This document shows, piece by piece, positions 34,363 to 42,177 of a DNA stretch of 64,000 bases. The stretch covers positions 1 through 64,000 of the forward strand of contig JBCBMZ010000005.1 of assembly GCA_039822005.1 (NCBI GenBank), in the 5' to 3' direction. The stretch's first letter is position 1, and every line of letters starts with the position of its first letter. The DNA is from JBCBDX01 sp039822005. GTDB taxonomy: Bacteria; Pseudomonadota; Alphaproteobacteria; Rhizobiales; Rhizobiaceae. The position numbers and the translations under genes are program-made. Below the pieces are notes generated by a model, which made no database searches, was not told where the DNA came from, and saw only the letters and a program-made list of their open reading frames with translations.

Positions 34363-34830
34363 TCAAACATAACGGCCGCAAGTGCTTGGTGACATACGCA
34401 CCGTGTGCAGCGTGCCGCCAGTCTTGCGCTTGAAGCTATAGTTCACCGTCACATTGTTGTCCGCCAGCGGCGTGCGCATAAAGCGCGGGCATTCGCGTTC
34501 CAAATAGGCTTTCTCAAAGTTCCTAAACGCCTGGTGGTTGATTTTACCCGAGCCACTGACGGCAATATCGAACGTGATCTGACGGCGCTGACTATCCGTC
34601 CTCGTCTTGTCCAACTTGAACGATGCACCCACACCACTTGGGCTAACCAGGGCACCTTTGACCCGCCGTTCCATTGTAGACGCATGACCTTCAAGCCAGG
34701 CTATACGTTTCTCACTGGTCGCTGAGTCATAGGCAAAAGGCGGTTCACCCAATGAACCCAATTGCGCCCCGCCAACGGTTGCCATCGCGATACCAACAAC
34801 CAGAATGCCACCAAATGCTAAATTGTTCAT
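34363..34830 (-). CDS. Exported or membrane-anchored protein, unknown
   Basis: A 155-residue protein from the ATG at 34830, which has GGAGG seven bases upstream. The first 20 or so residues are hydrophobic (AFGGILVVGIAMATVGGAQL), a signal peptide or N-terminal anchor. The rest is mixed: a helix (SEKRIAWLEGHASTMERRV), then a strand-rich part with two cysteines (one in ERECPRF, one three residues from the end in STCGRYV) that could form a disulfide. I do not recognise the family. It converges on acnA and shares its terminator. Confidence 0.7.
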   Translation of the reverse strand: MNNLAFGGILVVGIAMATVGGAQLGSLGEPPFAYDSATSEKRIAWLEGHASTMERRVKGALVSPSGVGASFKLDKTRTDSQRRQITFDIAVSGSGKINHQAFRNFEKAYLERECPRFMRTPLADNNVTVNYSFKRKTGGTLHTVRMSPSTCGRYV

Positions 34831-34995
34831 GCCTGCCTCCATTGTCTGAAGGTATTGTAGACAAAAACCGTTAAATTCAGCCTTAGGGACCGTTAGCCAA
34901 CCAATAACCACAAGTGGCGGCCCGCAACAAAGACTTGCGCGTCATTCGATCAGCAAATTCCATGCTATACTGTCCGAAAACAGTTGTAGGTTTCG

Positions 34996-35334
34996 ATGCG
35001 CTTGATTCGCATGCTACCAATGTCATTGACCGCCCTCTTGTGCGCTGTGTTTTTAACACCCTCTTTGGCGCAAAACACAGACATGTTGACTTCGGGCAAG
35101 ACCATTCTCTCCGATAATTGCAGCGCATGCCATGCCGTCAGTGTGAATGACGAAAGCATGCATCTCGACGCCCCCCCGTTTCGAAGCCTGTCGGCTAGCT
35201 ATCCGGTTGAGCAACTGGCCGAAGCTTTGGTGGAGGGCATCATGACGGGACACGCCGACATGCCGGAGTTCGCGTTCAGCGTGGAGGAGGTTGATGCGAT
35301 TCTGGCGTGGCTGGAATCGATCCAGGAACAATAG
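34996..35334 (+). CDS. Class I monohaem cytochrome c
   Basis: A 112-residue periplasmic cytochrome. The signal peptide is about 1-25 (ending PSLAQ). The haem-binding CxxCH is CSACH at about 42-46, and the likely axial methionine is in HADMPEF near residue 89. The size is that of a small soluble electron carrier. Its haem would be attached by the Ccm system, part of which is encoded 3-7 kb upstream. A TATACT about 24 bases before the start could be a -10 element. No partner oxidase lies next to it. It converges on sqdC, 21 bases apart. Confidence 0.87.
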   Translation: MRLIRMLPMSLTALLCAVFLTPSLAQNTDMLTSGKTILSDNCSACHAVSVNDESMHLDAPPFRSLSASYPVEQLAEALVEGIMTGHADMPEFAFSVEEVDAILAWLESIQEQ

Positions 35335-35355
35335 GCAATGTCGAGGCTTGAAAGT

Positions 35356-36240
35356 CTAAAAACCCGTCAGGTCCAGTCTGCCGCGGGGCGACCAGCCAAG
35401 CGATTTAAGGCGTGTGCAGTCCATCACATTAAGCGCCGATGCATCCGCACTGGACGGCAAGGTGGCATCCATGTTTTGTCGCCGTGCAAAAGCAGCCAAC
35501 AATTCGCGGCGATCCAGCATAATATCTGATACATTGAAAACGGGAGCCACACCAAAGGCACGTAATGCCTGCTCGTCGTGCGCCAGCAGCAAGCTGACTG
35601 CCGTCGCCAGATCATCTCCATGTACTTCAGCACCTACCCGAGATGCAATGACATCACCCTTTTCAAATGCACCAGCCAGGTCAGCCCACTTGTGCCTCTG
35701 GCCGGGTCCAGGTGGTCCATAGACGCCGGTTGCGCGCACACTCATCGGCAAGAAATCTTTGCCTTCTAATGCAGCCAATCCCAGTTCAACTTCATGCTTG
35801 ATCTGACCATAAAGCGATGATGGGGAAACCGGTACTTCCTCCGTCAATTGATGGCCGAGTGGAATACCGTCATAAACCGCCCGGCTTGACAGGAAGACAG
35901 AACGCTTCACCCCGGCAGCCTTCGCCGCTTTAAACAAGCCGAGTGAACCATCAATATTAAGTCGGCAAAACTCGCGTGGGTCGTCGCCCTCCCCGCCACG
36001 GTATTTGCCGGGAACATGACTGAAGGCGCAGTGAATAAAATAGTCGGCACCCTCAAAACTGACCGCCCCATGGTTGGTGGGATCCAAGTCTCCAGCTGTC
36101 CATCGTACGGCTCTGGAGAAAAAGCCCTCGGGGGGTGCCTTGCGTCCCATAGTCCACACGTCATGCCCGCCACGCAAAAAGCGTTCGACGATAAAGCGCC
36201 CGACCAGACCGGTCGCACCGGAAATGACAAACCTGCTCAT
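35356..36240 (-). CDS. sqdC: NAD-dependent epimerase/dehydratase family protein, SqdC type
   Basis: An extended short-chain dehydrogenase of 294 residues from the ATG at 36240. The Rossmann motif GATGLVGRF is near the N-terminus, the SSRAVYDG segment provides the serine, and YGQIK gives the active-site Tyr-xxx-Lys. The ATG overlaps the stop of the glycosyltransferase gene by four bases. The order sqdB - GT8 - SDR is that of the rhizobial sulfolipid operon sqdBDC, in which sqdC encodes a reductase-like protein of undefined step. The name is inferred from this order. Confidence 0.78.
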   Translation of the reverse strand: MSRFVISGATGLVGRFIVERFLRGGHDVWTMGRKAPPEGFFSRAVRWTAGDLDPTNHGAVSFEGADYFIHCAFSHVPGKYRGGEGDDPREFCRLNIDGSLGLFKAAKAAGVKRSVFLSSRAVYDGIPLGHQLTEEVPVSPSSLYGQIKHEVELGLAALEGKDFLPMSVRATGVYGPPGPGQRHKWADLAGAFEKGDVIASRVGAEVHGDDLATAVSLLLAHDEQALRAFGVAPVFNVSDIMLDRRELLAAFARRQNMDATLPSSADASALNVMDCTRLKSLGWSPRGRLDLTGF

Positions 36241-37046
36241 GCGCCCGGATTGGCCAAGCTGTCGATTACCGGCATGTTCTCGCCGGAGCGGTAGGCCCAC
36301 CAAAGGTCGATCAGCGGCTGCAACTTTTCCGCCTTTGGATGGTCTTTCTGCCACGGCTTTTCATATTGGTAGTGCACCACCTTGACCGACCGCCAATTCC
36401 ACAATGCCGGCATGTTGAACCACACATATTGAAGCATGTTAAAGGTCACCGGCAGGCCGTGCCAATCGGGAAAAAAGGTTTCCAGAAAAGTCTGGTCTGT
36501 GCGACGCCAGAAAGCATCCGGCTTGTCCAGCGCCTCCATCATTTTGGCGAAAGTCTCCGTCGAAGGCTTGGCGGAAAATACGCCGGAATTGAGCCGGTGG
36601 AAGTCTGCAGCGCTCTCATATACATTCGGCGCGGCGCAAAACTCGGGATAGTCAAACAAGCGGTCAATATTGCGCAACACGATCGTGTCCGCATCGAGAA
36701 ACGTCACATTGTCATAATGCGTCATTTCCCAAAGACGCAACTTGGCGAAATTGTCCAGTGGCGTGTGAAAAGCCGGTTTGTTACCTTTGGTAAATGGTGC
36801 GGCACCATGTAACCGATCCCGCTGATGGCGTTCATTAAAACCACGGGATGTATCGAGAAGCTCAACCGGATGCGCTTTGGCGCCAAGCGCAACACAGTCA
36901 GAAAGGGCATCGGCTGAGACGGCACCTGTGTACATGACAACCAGATCAGCGCGTGTAGCGGTCAGGGCCAGCGAGCGAACGAGCGCGACAGCCGCGCTCG
37001 CATAATCGTCATTGGTGACAAGCGTCACATAGGCGTTTTGGGTCAT
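36237..37046 (-). CDS. sqdD: Glycosyltransferase family 8, likely sulfoquinovosyltransferase
   Basis: A 269-residue glycogenin-like GT8 enzyme with the metal-binding DxD in FLDADTIV near residue 119 and the conserved LNSGVF and WNWRSVKVVHYQYEKPW segments. In sqdBDC operons SqdD is the candidate transferase that moves sulfoquinovose from UDP to diacylglycerol to make the sulfolipid SQDG. It lies six bases after sqdB and overlaps sqdC by four bases. The acceptor cannot be read from the sequence. Confidence 0.8.
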   Translation of the reverse strand: MTQNAYVTLVTNDDYASAAVALVRSLALTATRADLVVMYTGAVSADALSDCVALGAKAHPVELLDTSRGFNERHQRDRLHGAAPFTKGNKPAFHTPLDNFAKLRLWEMTHYDNVTFLDADTIVLRNIDRLFDYPEFCAAPNVYESAADFHRLNSGVFSAKPSTETFAKMMEALDKPDAFWRRTDQTFLETFFPDWHGLPVTFNMLQYVWFNMPALWNWRSVKVVHYQYEKPWQKDHPKAEKLQPLIDLWWAYRSGENMPVIDSLANPGA

Positions 37047-37052
37047 GCCAGA

Positions 37053-38273
37053 TCAGGAAACGGCCTTCAGACGCTTGCCCTCAACATCATGCTCGACATT
37101 CTTGGCAAGGTCTTTCGTCCAGGCCGAAACGGCAGGAACGCGGCTGCGATCAACGCGATAGGAGAATTTGCGTGCCACTTCAACGACTTCATCAAGCAGG
37201 CCTTCTTCCAGCGTGATCGGATCGAGACCAAGCGCGCGGAACTTGTCATTTTTCACGATCAAATCGTTTTCAGCGGCTTCTTTGCGCGGGTTTGGCAAAT
37301 AGGCGATCTCAGCACCGGTCTTTTCAGCGATCAATTCTGCCAAATCACGGACACGGTGGGTCTCCGTCATCTGATTGAAGATTTCCACCTTGGCGCCTTT
37401 TTCCGGCGGATTATTGAGCGCAATTTCAATGCACCGCACTGAATCTTGAATGTGGATGAAAGCGCGGGTCTGACCGCCCGTCCCATGGACCGTTAGCGGG
37501 TGACCAATAGCGGCTTGAATGAGGAAGCGGTTGAGCACGGTGCCATAGTCGCCATCATAGTCGAACCGGTTGATCAGTTGCGGGTGCAGGCGGGTTTGTT
37601 CGGTATGCGTGCCCCACACGATGCCTTGGTGCAGATCGGTAACCCGCATCTGGTCGTTTTTGGCGTAAAACTGGAACAGGAGCTGATCCAGGCACTTTGT
37701 CATGTGATAAATGGAGCCTGGGTTAGCCGGGTAAAGAATGTCTTGTGAAACGGTGTCCCCAGACAGTGTCTCAACACCCACCGGCAAATATCCTTCCGGG
37801 ATCGCGGCGCCGATCGTCGAATAGCCGTACACGCCCATCGTACCCAAATGCACGACGTGCGCGTCGAGGTCGATGTCGACCATCGCGTTGAGCAGGTTGT
37901 GCGTCGCATTGAGGTTGTTGTTGACAGTGTAGTTTTTATGTCGGTCTGACTTCATCGAGTAGGGTGCCGCACGCTGCTCGGCGAAGTGCACAATGGCGTC
38001 CGGGCGATGCTCTGCCAACCAGTTTTTCAACACATCATAATCGCTCGCCAGATCAATCAGGTGGAAGTGAATCCGGCGTCCCGTTTCATCATGCCAGATG
38101 CGTGTGCGCTCCTGAATAGAATCCATCGGCGTTAAAGACTGGACACCAAGCTCAGTATCGATCCAACGCCTCGATAGATTGTCGATAATGTGGACCTCAT
38201 GGCCAAGGGAAGAAAGGTGAAGCGAGGTTGGCCAACCGACGAAGCCATCGCCGCCCATAATTGCGATTTTCAT
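37053..38273 (-). CDS. sqdB: UDP-sulfoquinovose synthase
   Basis: SqdB makes UDP-sulfoquinovose from UDP-glucose and sulfite, the first committed step of SQDG synthesis. The 406-residue protein starts at the ATG at 38273 with AAGGA upstream; a 30-codon upstream extension is not conserved. It is an extended SDR with GGDGFVGWPTSLHL at the N-terminus, HFAEQRAAPYSM near 95-106, LGTMGVYGYS, and the catalytic YHMTK. The cofactor site and the HQGIVWGTHTEQT segment match the SQD1 family. It heads sqdBDC and diverges from the glycine riboswitch. Confidence 0.92.
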   Translation of the reverse strand: MKIAIMGGDGFVGWPTSLHLSSLGHEVHIIDNLSRRWIDTELGVQSLTPMDSIQERTRIWHDETGRRIHFHLIDLASDYDVLKNWLAEHRPDAIVHFAEQRAAPYSMKSDRHKNYTVNNNLNATHNLLNAMVDIDLDAHVVHLGTMGVYGYSTIGAAIPEGYLPVGVETLSGDTVSQDILYPANPGSIYHMTKCLDQLLFQFYAKNDQMRVTDLHQGIVWGTHTEQTRLHPQLINRFDYDGDYGTVLNRFLIQAAIGHPLTVHGTGGQTRAFIHIQDSVRCIEIALNNPPEKGAKVEIFNQMTETHRVRDLAELIAEKTGAEIAYLPNPRKEAAENDLIVKNDKFRALGLDPITLEEGLLDEVVEVARKFSYRVDRSRVPAVSAWTKDLAKNVEHDVEGKRLKAVS

Positions 38274-38428
38274 GATGTGTCCTTGATTGCTTTTGCGGGT
38301 TTGAGAGCTTTGGCCTCGTATGCGACAAAAGTATGAGGATGAAAACCATCCTATGGTATTCAATCAATCATGAAGGAATATACGGGATTGAGTTTTCATA
38401 ATTTTGTGGTATCGGTTTTGCACTGCGA

Positions 38429-38660
38429 TTCATGGGAGAGACCGGATTAACGTTGTAAAAACGACCGGCGCCGAAGGAGCAACCGCCCCGGAAACTCTCA
38501 GGCAAAAGGACTATGGATCGATGTTAAAATCTGGAGAGAGGTTGCAGGCGCCAGCCGACAACCCACCGAAGGAGAAAGCCCCACTGCAAGGGATGCGGTG
38601 TCAGCGACCGTAAAACGGCGCTGAACTGGGTGAAGCTCTCAGGTCTTCTGACAGATGGGG
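38429..38660 (+). promoter_or_regulatory. Tandem glycine riboswitch (gcvT element)
   Basis: Two consecutive aptamers with the conserved glycine riboswitch elements. Aptamer 1 (about 38431-38518) has GGGAGAG, CGCCGAAGGAGCAAC and ACTCTCAGGCAAAAGGAC. Aptamer 2 (about 38529-38660) has GGAGAGAGG, CACCGAAGGAGAAAGC and GCTCTCAGGTC. It lies directly upstream of dadA on the same strand, so it should control that gene. Glycine riboswitches are mostly activating and sit upstream of gcvT and glycine-transport genes. Confidence 0.93.
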
Positions 38661-38701
38661 CGATAAGTGCGCGAAGGCGCGCACTTGGTGCTGTCAGGAG
38701 A
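38644..38701 (+). promoter_or_regulatory. Expression platform: SD-sequestering helix after the glycine riboswitch
   Basis: TCTTCTGACAG (38644-38654) can pair along 11 bases (one G-U) with CTGTCAGGAGA (38691-38701), which contains the AGGAG ribosome-binding site of dadA. The intervening loop holds a perfect 9-bp hairpin AAGTGCGCG / CGCGCACTT (38665-38686). The first strand overlaps the aptamer-2 P1 3' strand CAGAT (38652-38656), which pairs with ATCTG (38529-38533). The two pairings exclude each other, which fits a glycine-ON translational switch. Confidence 0.7.
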
Positions 38702-38707
38702 TTGAAC

Positions 38708-39982
38708 ATGAAAACACCAAATATTGCGATCATCGGCGCTGGTATTACAGGCGTAACCACCGCATGGACACTCTCCCGGCGCGGTTTTGATGTCACCCTT
38801 TATGACCGAAACAACTATGCCGCGATGGAAACGAGTTTTGCCAATGGCGGGCAATTGTCAGCGTCCAATGCGGAAGTTTGGAACCACTGGTCTTCGGTAA
38901 TCAAAGGCATTCGTTGGATGATGCAGGAAGACGCGCCATTGAAAATGTCGCTGGCCCCTTCCTGGCATAAATACTCATGGATGGCCGAGTTCCTTGCCAA
39001 TATACCGAACTATGAAAGAAACACCGTCGCAACGACACGGCTGGCGATTGCAGCGCGCAAGCATTTGCTTTCCATGGCCCGCGATGCAGGCATCGACTTC
39101 AATTTGGAAAAGCGCGGCATTCTTCATTTCTACGGCAATGAAAAATCGTTGAAGCATGCACGCAAGGTCAACAGACTACTCCAGCAAGGGTGTCTTGACC
39201 GGCGCGAAGTGTCTCCGCTGGAAATTGGCAAGATCGAACCGACGCTGACAGGTCAATTTGTTGGCGGCTTTTATACCGAAAGTGACTCAACCGGTGACAT
39301 TCACAAATTCTCCGCCGGTTTGTCCGAGGCTTGCGTCCGCGAGGGGGTAAGTTTTGTGCGCGGCGCACAGGTCCAATCGTTGAACCGAAACGCAGGGGGT
39401 ATCACCGTCTCATTTGCGCAGGACGATGATCAACATAAGGTTTTGCATGACGCGGTGGTGGTCTGCGCGGGCGTCCACAGTCGTGAATTTGCCCGGCAAC
39501 TGGGTGATCGCGTCAACATCTATCCGGTGAAGGGATACTCGATCACGGTCAATTTGAATGATTGCGAAAGCCAACAAGGCGCGCCATGGATGTCGCTTCT
39601 CGATGATGACGCGAAGATAGTGACCAGCCGACTGGGCAAAGATCGTTTCCGGATTGCCGGTACGGCTGAATTTTCAGGGTTCAACCGCGATATTCGCGCG
39701 GCGCGCATCAAACCGTTGGTCGACTGGTCCCAAAAATACTTTCCGCAAGCCTCAACCGAGCATGTGGTGCCATGGGCGGGGCTGCGCCCGATGATGCCCA
39801 ACATGATGCCCAAAGTCGGCGCGGGCCGTGCACCGGGCGTATTTTACAATACCGGCCACGGGCATTTGGGCTGGACATTGTCCGGAGCAACAGCAGACAT
39901 GGTTGCCGAGACAGTGGAAAAGTCTCTTAAGCCATTTGCACGAAAACCCATGTTGGCACCGCTGCCGCTGGCGGCTGAATAG
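38708..39982 (+). CDS. dadA: FAD-dependent D-amino-acid dehydrogenase (DadA family)
   Basis: A 424-residue flavoprotein that oxidatively deaminates D-amino acids, D-alanine in the best-known cases, and passes electrons to the respiratory chain. The FAD-binding motif GAGITGVTTAW is at the N-terminus, then ETSFANGGQLS, GDIHKFSAGL, IYPVKGYSITV, RFRIAGTAEFSGF and the C-terminal YNTGHGHLGW. The ATG at 38708 follows AGGAG by seven bases; the frame extends upstream through the riboswitch and is not translated there. Its control by glycine is unusual for the family. Confidence 0.9.
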   Translation: MKTPNIAIIGAGITGVTTAWTLSRRGFDVTLYDRNNYAAMETSFANGGQLSASNAEVWNHWSSVIKGIRWMMQEDAPLKMSLAPSWHKYSWMAEFLANIPNYERNTVATTRLAIAARKHLLSMARDAGIDFNLEKRGILHFYGNEKSLKHARKVNRLLQQGCLDRREVSPLEIGKIEPTLTGQFVGGFYTESDSTGDIHKFSAGLSEACVREGVSFVRGAQVQSLNRNAGGITVSFAQDDDQHKVLHDAVVVCAGVHSREFARQLGDRVNIYPVKGYSITVNLNDCESQQGAPWMSLLDDDAKIVTSRLGKDRFRIAGTAEFSGFNRDIRAARIKPLVDWSQKYFPQASTEHVVPWAGLRPMMPNMMPKVGAGRAPGVFYNTGHGHLGWTLSGATADMVAETVEKSLKPFARKPMLAPLPLAAE

Positions 39983-39999
39983 ACGGGTGGGAGGGTAAG

Positions 40000-40028
40000 G
40001 GTCACCTGAATGTGAGTTTAAGGTGACC
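40000..40028 (+). terminator. Possible terminator after dadA
   Basis: GGTCACCT (40000-40007) pairs with AGGTGACC (40021-40028) around 13 bases, 18 bases after the dadA stop. No true T tract follows (TGCTTGCTTGCT), so it may instead be a dyad operator for the DUF1223 gene that starts 24 bases on. Confidence 0.45.
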
Positions 40029-40051
40029 TGCTTGCTTGCTATTTATCGCGT

Positions 40052-40801
40052 ATGAACGCTTTCTCAAAAAAAATGACTTCACCGGTCGCTGCGCTTGCGA
40101 TCTTCGGTATCAGTGCTGTTGTCGGCCCTACGCCCGCGACTGCGCAAGAAATCCGCGCGGTCGTTGAGCTTTTCACCAGCCAAGGATGTTCGTCGTGTCC
40201 GCCCGCCGATGATGCCTTGAAAGATTATGCCGCCCGCGCCGACGTTTTGGCGCTTGGGTACCATGTGGATTATTGGGATTATCTGGGGTGGAAGGATACG
40301 CTCGGCAGCGCTGAAAATACAGCGCGCCAACGGGCCTATGCCAAAGCGATGCGCGCGAGAAGTGTTTATACCCCTCAAGCGGTCGTCGACGGAAAAACCC
40401 ACCATGTGGGCAGCGATATTAATGCCATAAGTGCGAACTTTAGTGATCAACTTGCCATCCCGGTGAGCCTTTCCAAGACAGCAAATCGCCTCTCGGTCGA
40501 AATTGGGCAGCCGGAAAGTAGCTCGATTACCAGCGATGTCCGTGTCACGCTCGTCTACTTCAAAAACGCAACGCCGGTTGAAATCCAGCGCGGGGAAAAT
40601 GCTGGAAAAAACCGCACCTACGCCAATGCCGTTATCGGCCAGCAAGTGATTGGCATGTGGAAGGGCGAAGCGGCCAGCATGGAAATGCCTGTGTCTGAAA
40701 TGATGAAGTACGATGCTGACAATTGTGCCGTTCTGCTGCAACGCTATGACGAGAACGGCAATCCCGGTGAGATCGTCGGCGCGGCCATATTGGACAGCTG
40801 A
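40052..40801 (+). CDS. DUF1223 thioredoxin-like secreted protein
   Basis: A 249-residue exported protein with a signal peptide (cleavage near ATAQ, residue 32). The domain begins VVELFTSQGCSSCPPADDAL, with a CSSC active-site-like motif in a thioredoxin-fold position, then HVDYWDYLGWKD and YTPQAVVDG. These are constant features of the DUF1223 family, which has no proven function but is predicted to be a periplasmic thiol-disulfide protein. In other rhizobia it follows acnA. Here about 5.7 kb of cytochrome, sulfolipid and dadA genes separate them. Confidence 0.87.
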   Translation: MNAFSKKMTSPVAALAIFGISAVVGPTPATAQEIRAVVELFTSQGCSSCPPADDALKDYAARADVLALGYHVDYWDYLGWKDTLGSAENTARQRAYAKAMRARSVYTPQAVVDGKTHHVGSDINAISANFSDQLAIPVSLSKTANRLSVEIGQPESSSITSDVRVTLVYFKNATPVEIQRGENAGKNRTYANAVIGQQVIGMWKGEAASMEMPVSEMMKYDADNCAVLLQRYDENGNPGEIVGAAILDS

Positions 40802-41160
40802 CTATCGTCAAAATCTGATCCGGGTGTGTGATCCACAAGGGGGCTGGGGGCTGTTGGTTTTGCGGACCACACCATCCCGGACCTTGAAAATGTCCCTCCG
40901 GTAAGGGGAACATTTTCCACAGTGACATGGGTGGGCAATCCCCTGCGTCTCTGCTGAAAGTAACTTCACCCGAAATTGGGGCACCGTTCGGGTCACTTTA
41001 CGGCAGCAATGGGATTACGGAACCGAATTAATCAACGAATCCAACACTCTGAAATATGGCGTGAGACTATGTTGGTGCAATTGCCCTCTTGCGCTTGCCA
41101 GCAAATTGGCCATTGTTTCACATACATTGGTGTGAGGAGTAGGTCGCCATCAGCTCGCAG
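40802..41160. other. Gap with two hairpins before the DUF2794 gene
   Basis: This stretch of about 360 bases has no supported gene. It holds GAAAATGTCCC / GGG-GA-ACATTTTC at 40886-40917 (8 bp plus 3 bp around a two-base bulge) and ACCCGAA / TTCGGGT at 40968-40993. Neither has a T tract. The DUF2794 ribosome-binding site GAGGAG is at 41134-41139. Confidence 0.5.
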
Positions 41161-41535
41161 TTGCAGAGAAAAACCGCACCCGGCGATAATGTGGTTTCGC
41201 TGCATTCTGGACAGGCACGGACCAAACCGGCGGCGGAGACGAAATTCACGCGGCAAGAACTCGATCAAATTTTGCGGGTCTATAGTTTCATGGTCGCCGG
41301 TGGTGAATGGCGTGATTATGGCATTTCACATCTGAAAGACAGCGCGGTTTTTTCGATCTTTCGGCGGGCATCAGAAATGCCTATCTATCGGATCGAGAAG
41401 TGCCCGAGGAATGCACGCCGGCAGGGGGCTTACGCCATTATCGCTCCAACAGGCCAGATCCTCAAACGCGGGCATGAACTTGATAAGTTGCTGAAGTTTT
41501 TCGACAAGAAAATTAGCCTTATCCAATCGGACTAG
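41161..41535 (+). CDS. DUF2794 domain protein
   Basis: A small cytoplasmic protein of about 124 residues found in rhizobial genomes, with a variable N-terminus and a conserved core TRQELDQILRVYSFMVAGGEWRDYGI followed by FSIFRRASEMPIYRIEK and YAIIAPTGQILKRGHEL. The function is unknown. The start is uncertain. The TTG at 41161 is 21 bases from the best ribosome-binding site (GAGGAG, 41134-41139); an in-frame ATC at 41149 is at normal spacing. The core is not in doubt. Confidence 0.82.
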   Translation: MQRKTAPGDNVVSLHSGQARTKPAAETKFTRQELDQILRVYSFMVAGGEWRDYGISHLKDSAVFSIFRRASEMPIYRIEKCPRNARRQGAYAIIAPTGQILKRGHELDKLLKFFDKKISLIQSD

Positions 41536-41541
41536 TGCGGA

Positions 41542-42099
41542 TCAGGGATAAAGATTTCCGGGAAACGCGCTGACGTCGGGATCTGTGCTTGACCCTTCCC
41601 CGAGCGGTCGTTGCAGCAACACACTTTCCAGCCACTTCCCATGCTTAAACCCGGTCCCCGGCAAGTGTCCCGCCCGTGTAAAACCAAGTTTTTCATGCAT
41701 GGCAATCGAGGCAAGATTGTCTGCGCCGCCAACGATCGCAATCATTTGACGGAAACCAAGCGCCTCGCACCGGTTAATGATGTCCCGTGTCAGGGCAGTG
41801 CCAATGCCCAATCCATGGGCCAACGGATCGACATAGACTGAGTTTTCAACGCTCCACCGATAGGCGGGCCGCGAGCGGTATGCGCTGGCATAGGCATAAC
41901 CCAACAATGATCCATCGGATCCCAAGGCAACCAGATAGGGGTAACCGCGCTCGGTAATCGACATCATGCGATGTTCGATCTGCGCAGCGTCGGGAGGGTC
42001 TAGCTCAAAGCTTGCGGTGTGGTGCAACACCGCTTCACGATAGATTGCGGTTACACCCGGCACATGGTCAATCTTGGCGGGGACGATGCTGTATTCCAT
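41542..42099 (-). CDS. GNAT acetyltransferase, phosphinothricin N-acetyltransferase-like
   Basis: A 185-residue GNAT-fold enzyme. The N-terminal IVPAKIDHVPGVTAIYREAVLHHTASFE and PYLVALGSDGSLLGYAYAS are typical of the Pat/Bar group, which acetylates the free amino group of phosphinothricin-like or amino-acid-like substrates. The acetyl-CoA motif is VDPLAHGLGIGTAL near residue 98. The true substrate is unknown. It is last on the minus strand and converges on the DUF2794 gene, separated by six bases. Confidence 0.85.
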   Translation of the reverse strand: MEYSIVPAKIDHVPGVTAIYREAVLHHTASFELDPPDAAQIEHRMMSITERGYPYLVALGSDGSLLGYAYASAYRSRPAYRWSVENSVYVDPLAHGLGIGTALTRDIINRCEALGFRQMIAIVGGADNLASIAMHEKLGFTRAGHLPGTGFKHGKWLESVLLQRPLGEGSSTDPDVSAFPGNLYP

Positions 42100-42122
42100 C
42101 ACGCTACATTGCGGGGAAATTG

Positions 42123-42154
42123 CGAAAAAGAAAAGGCGGCACGAATGCCGCCTT
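42123..42154 (-). terminator. Intrinsic terminator of the Bax-inhibitor-1 gene
   Basis: AAGGCGGC (42133-42140) pairs perfectly with GCCGCCTT (42147-42154) around a six-base loop. On the minus strand it is followed by TTTTCTTTTTC. It lies 24 bases after the stop at 42178. Confidence 0.85.
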
Positions 42155-42177
42155 CGAAAATCGCATCTGCTACGACT

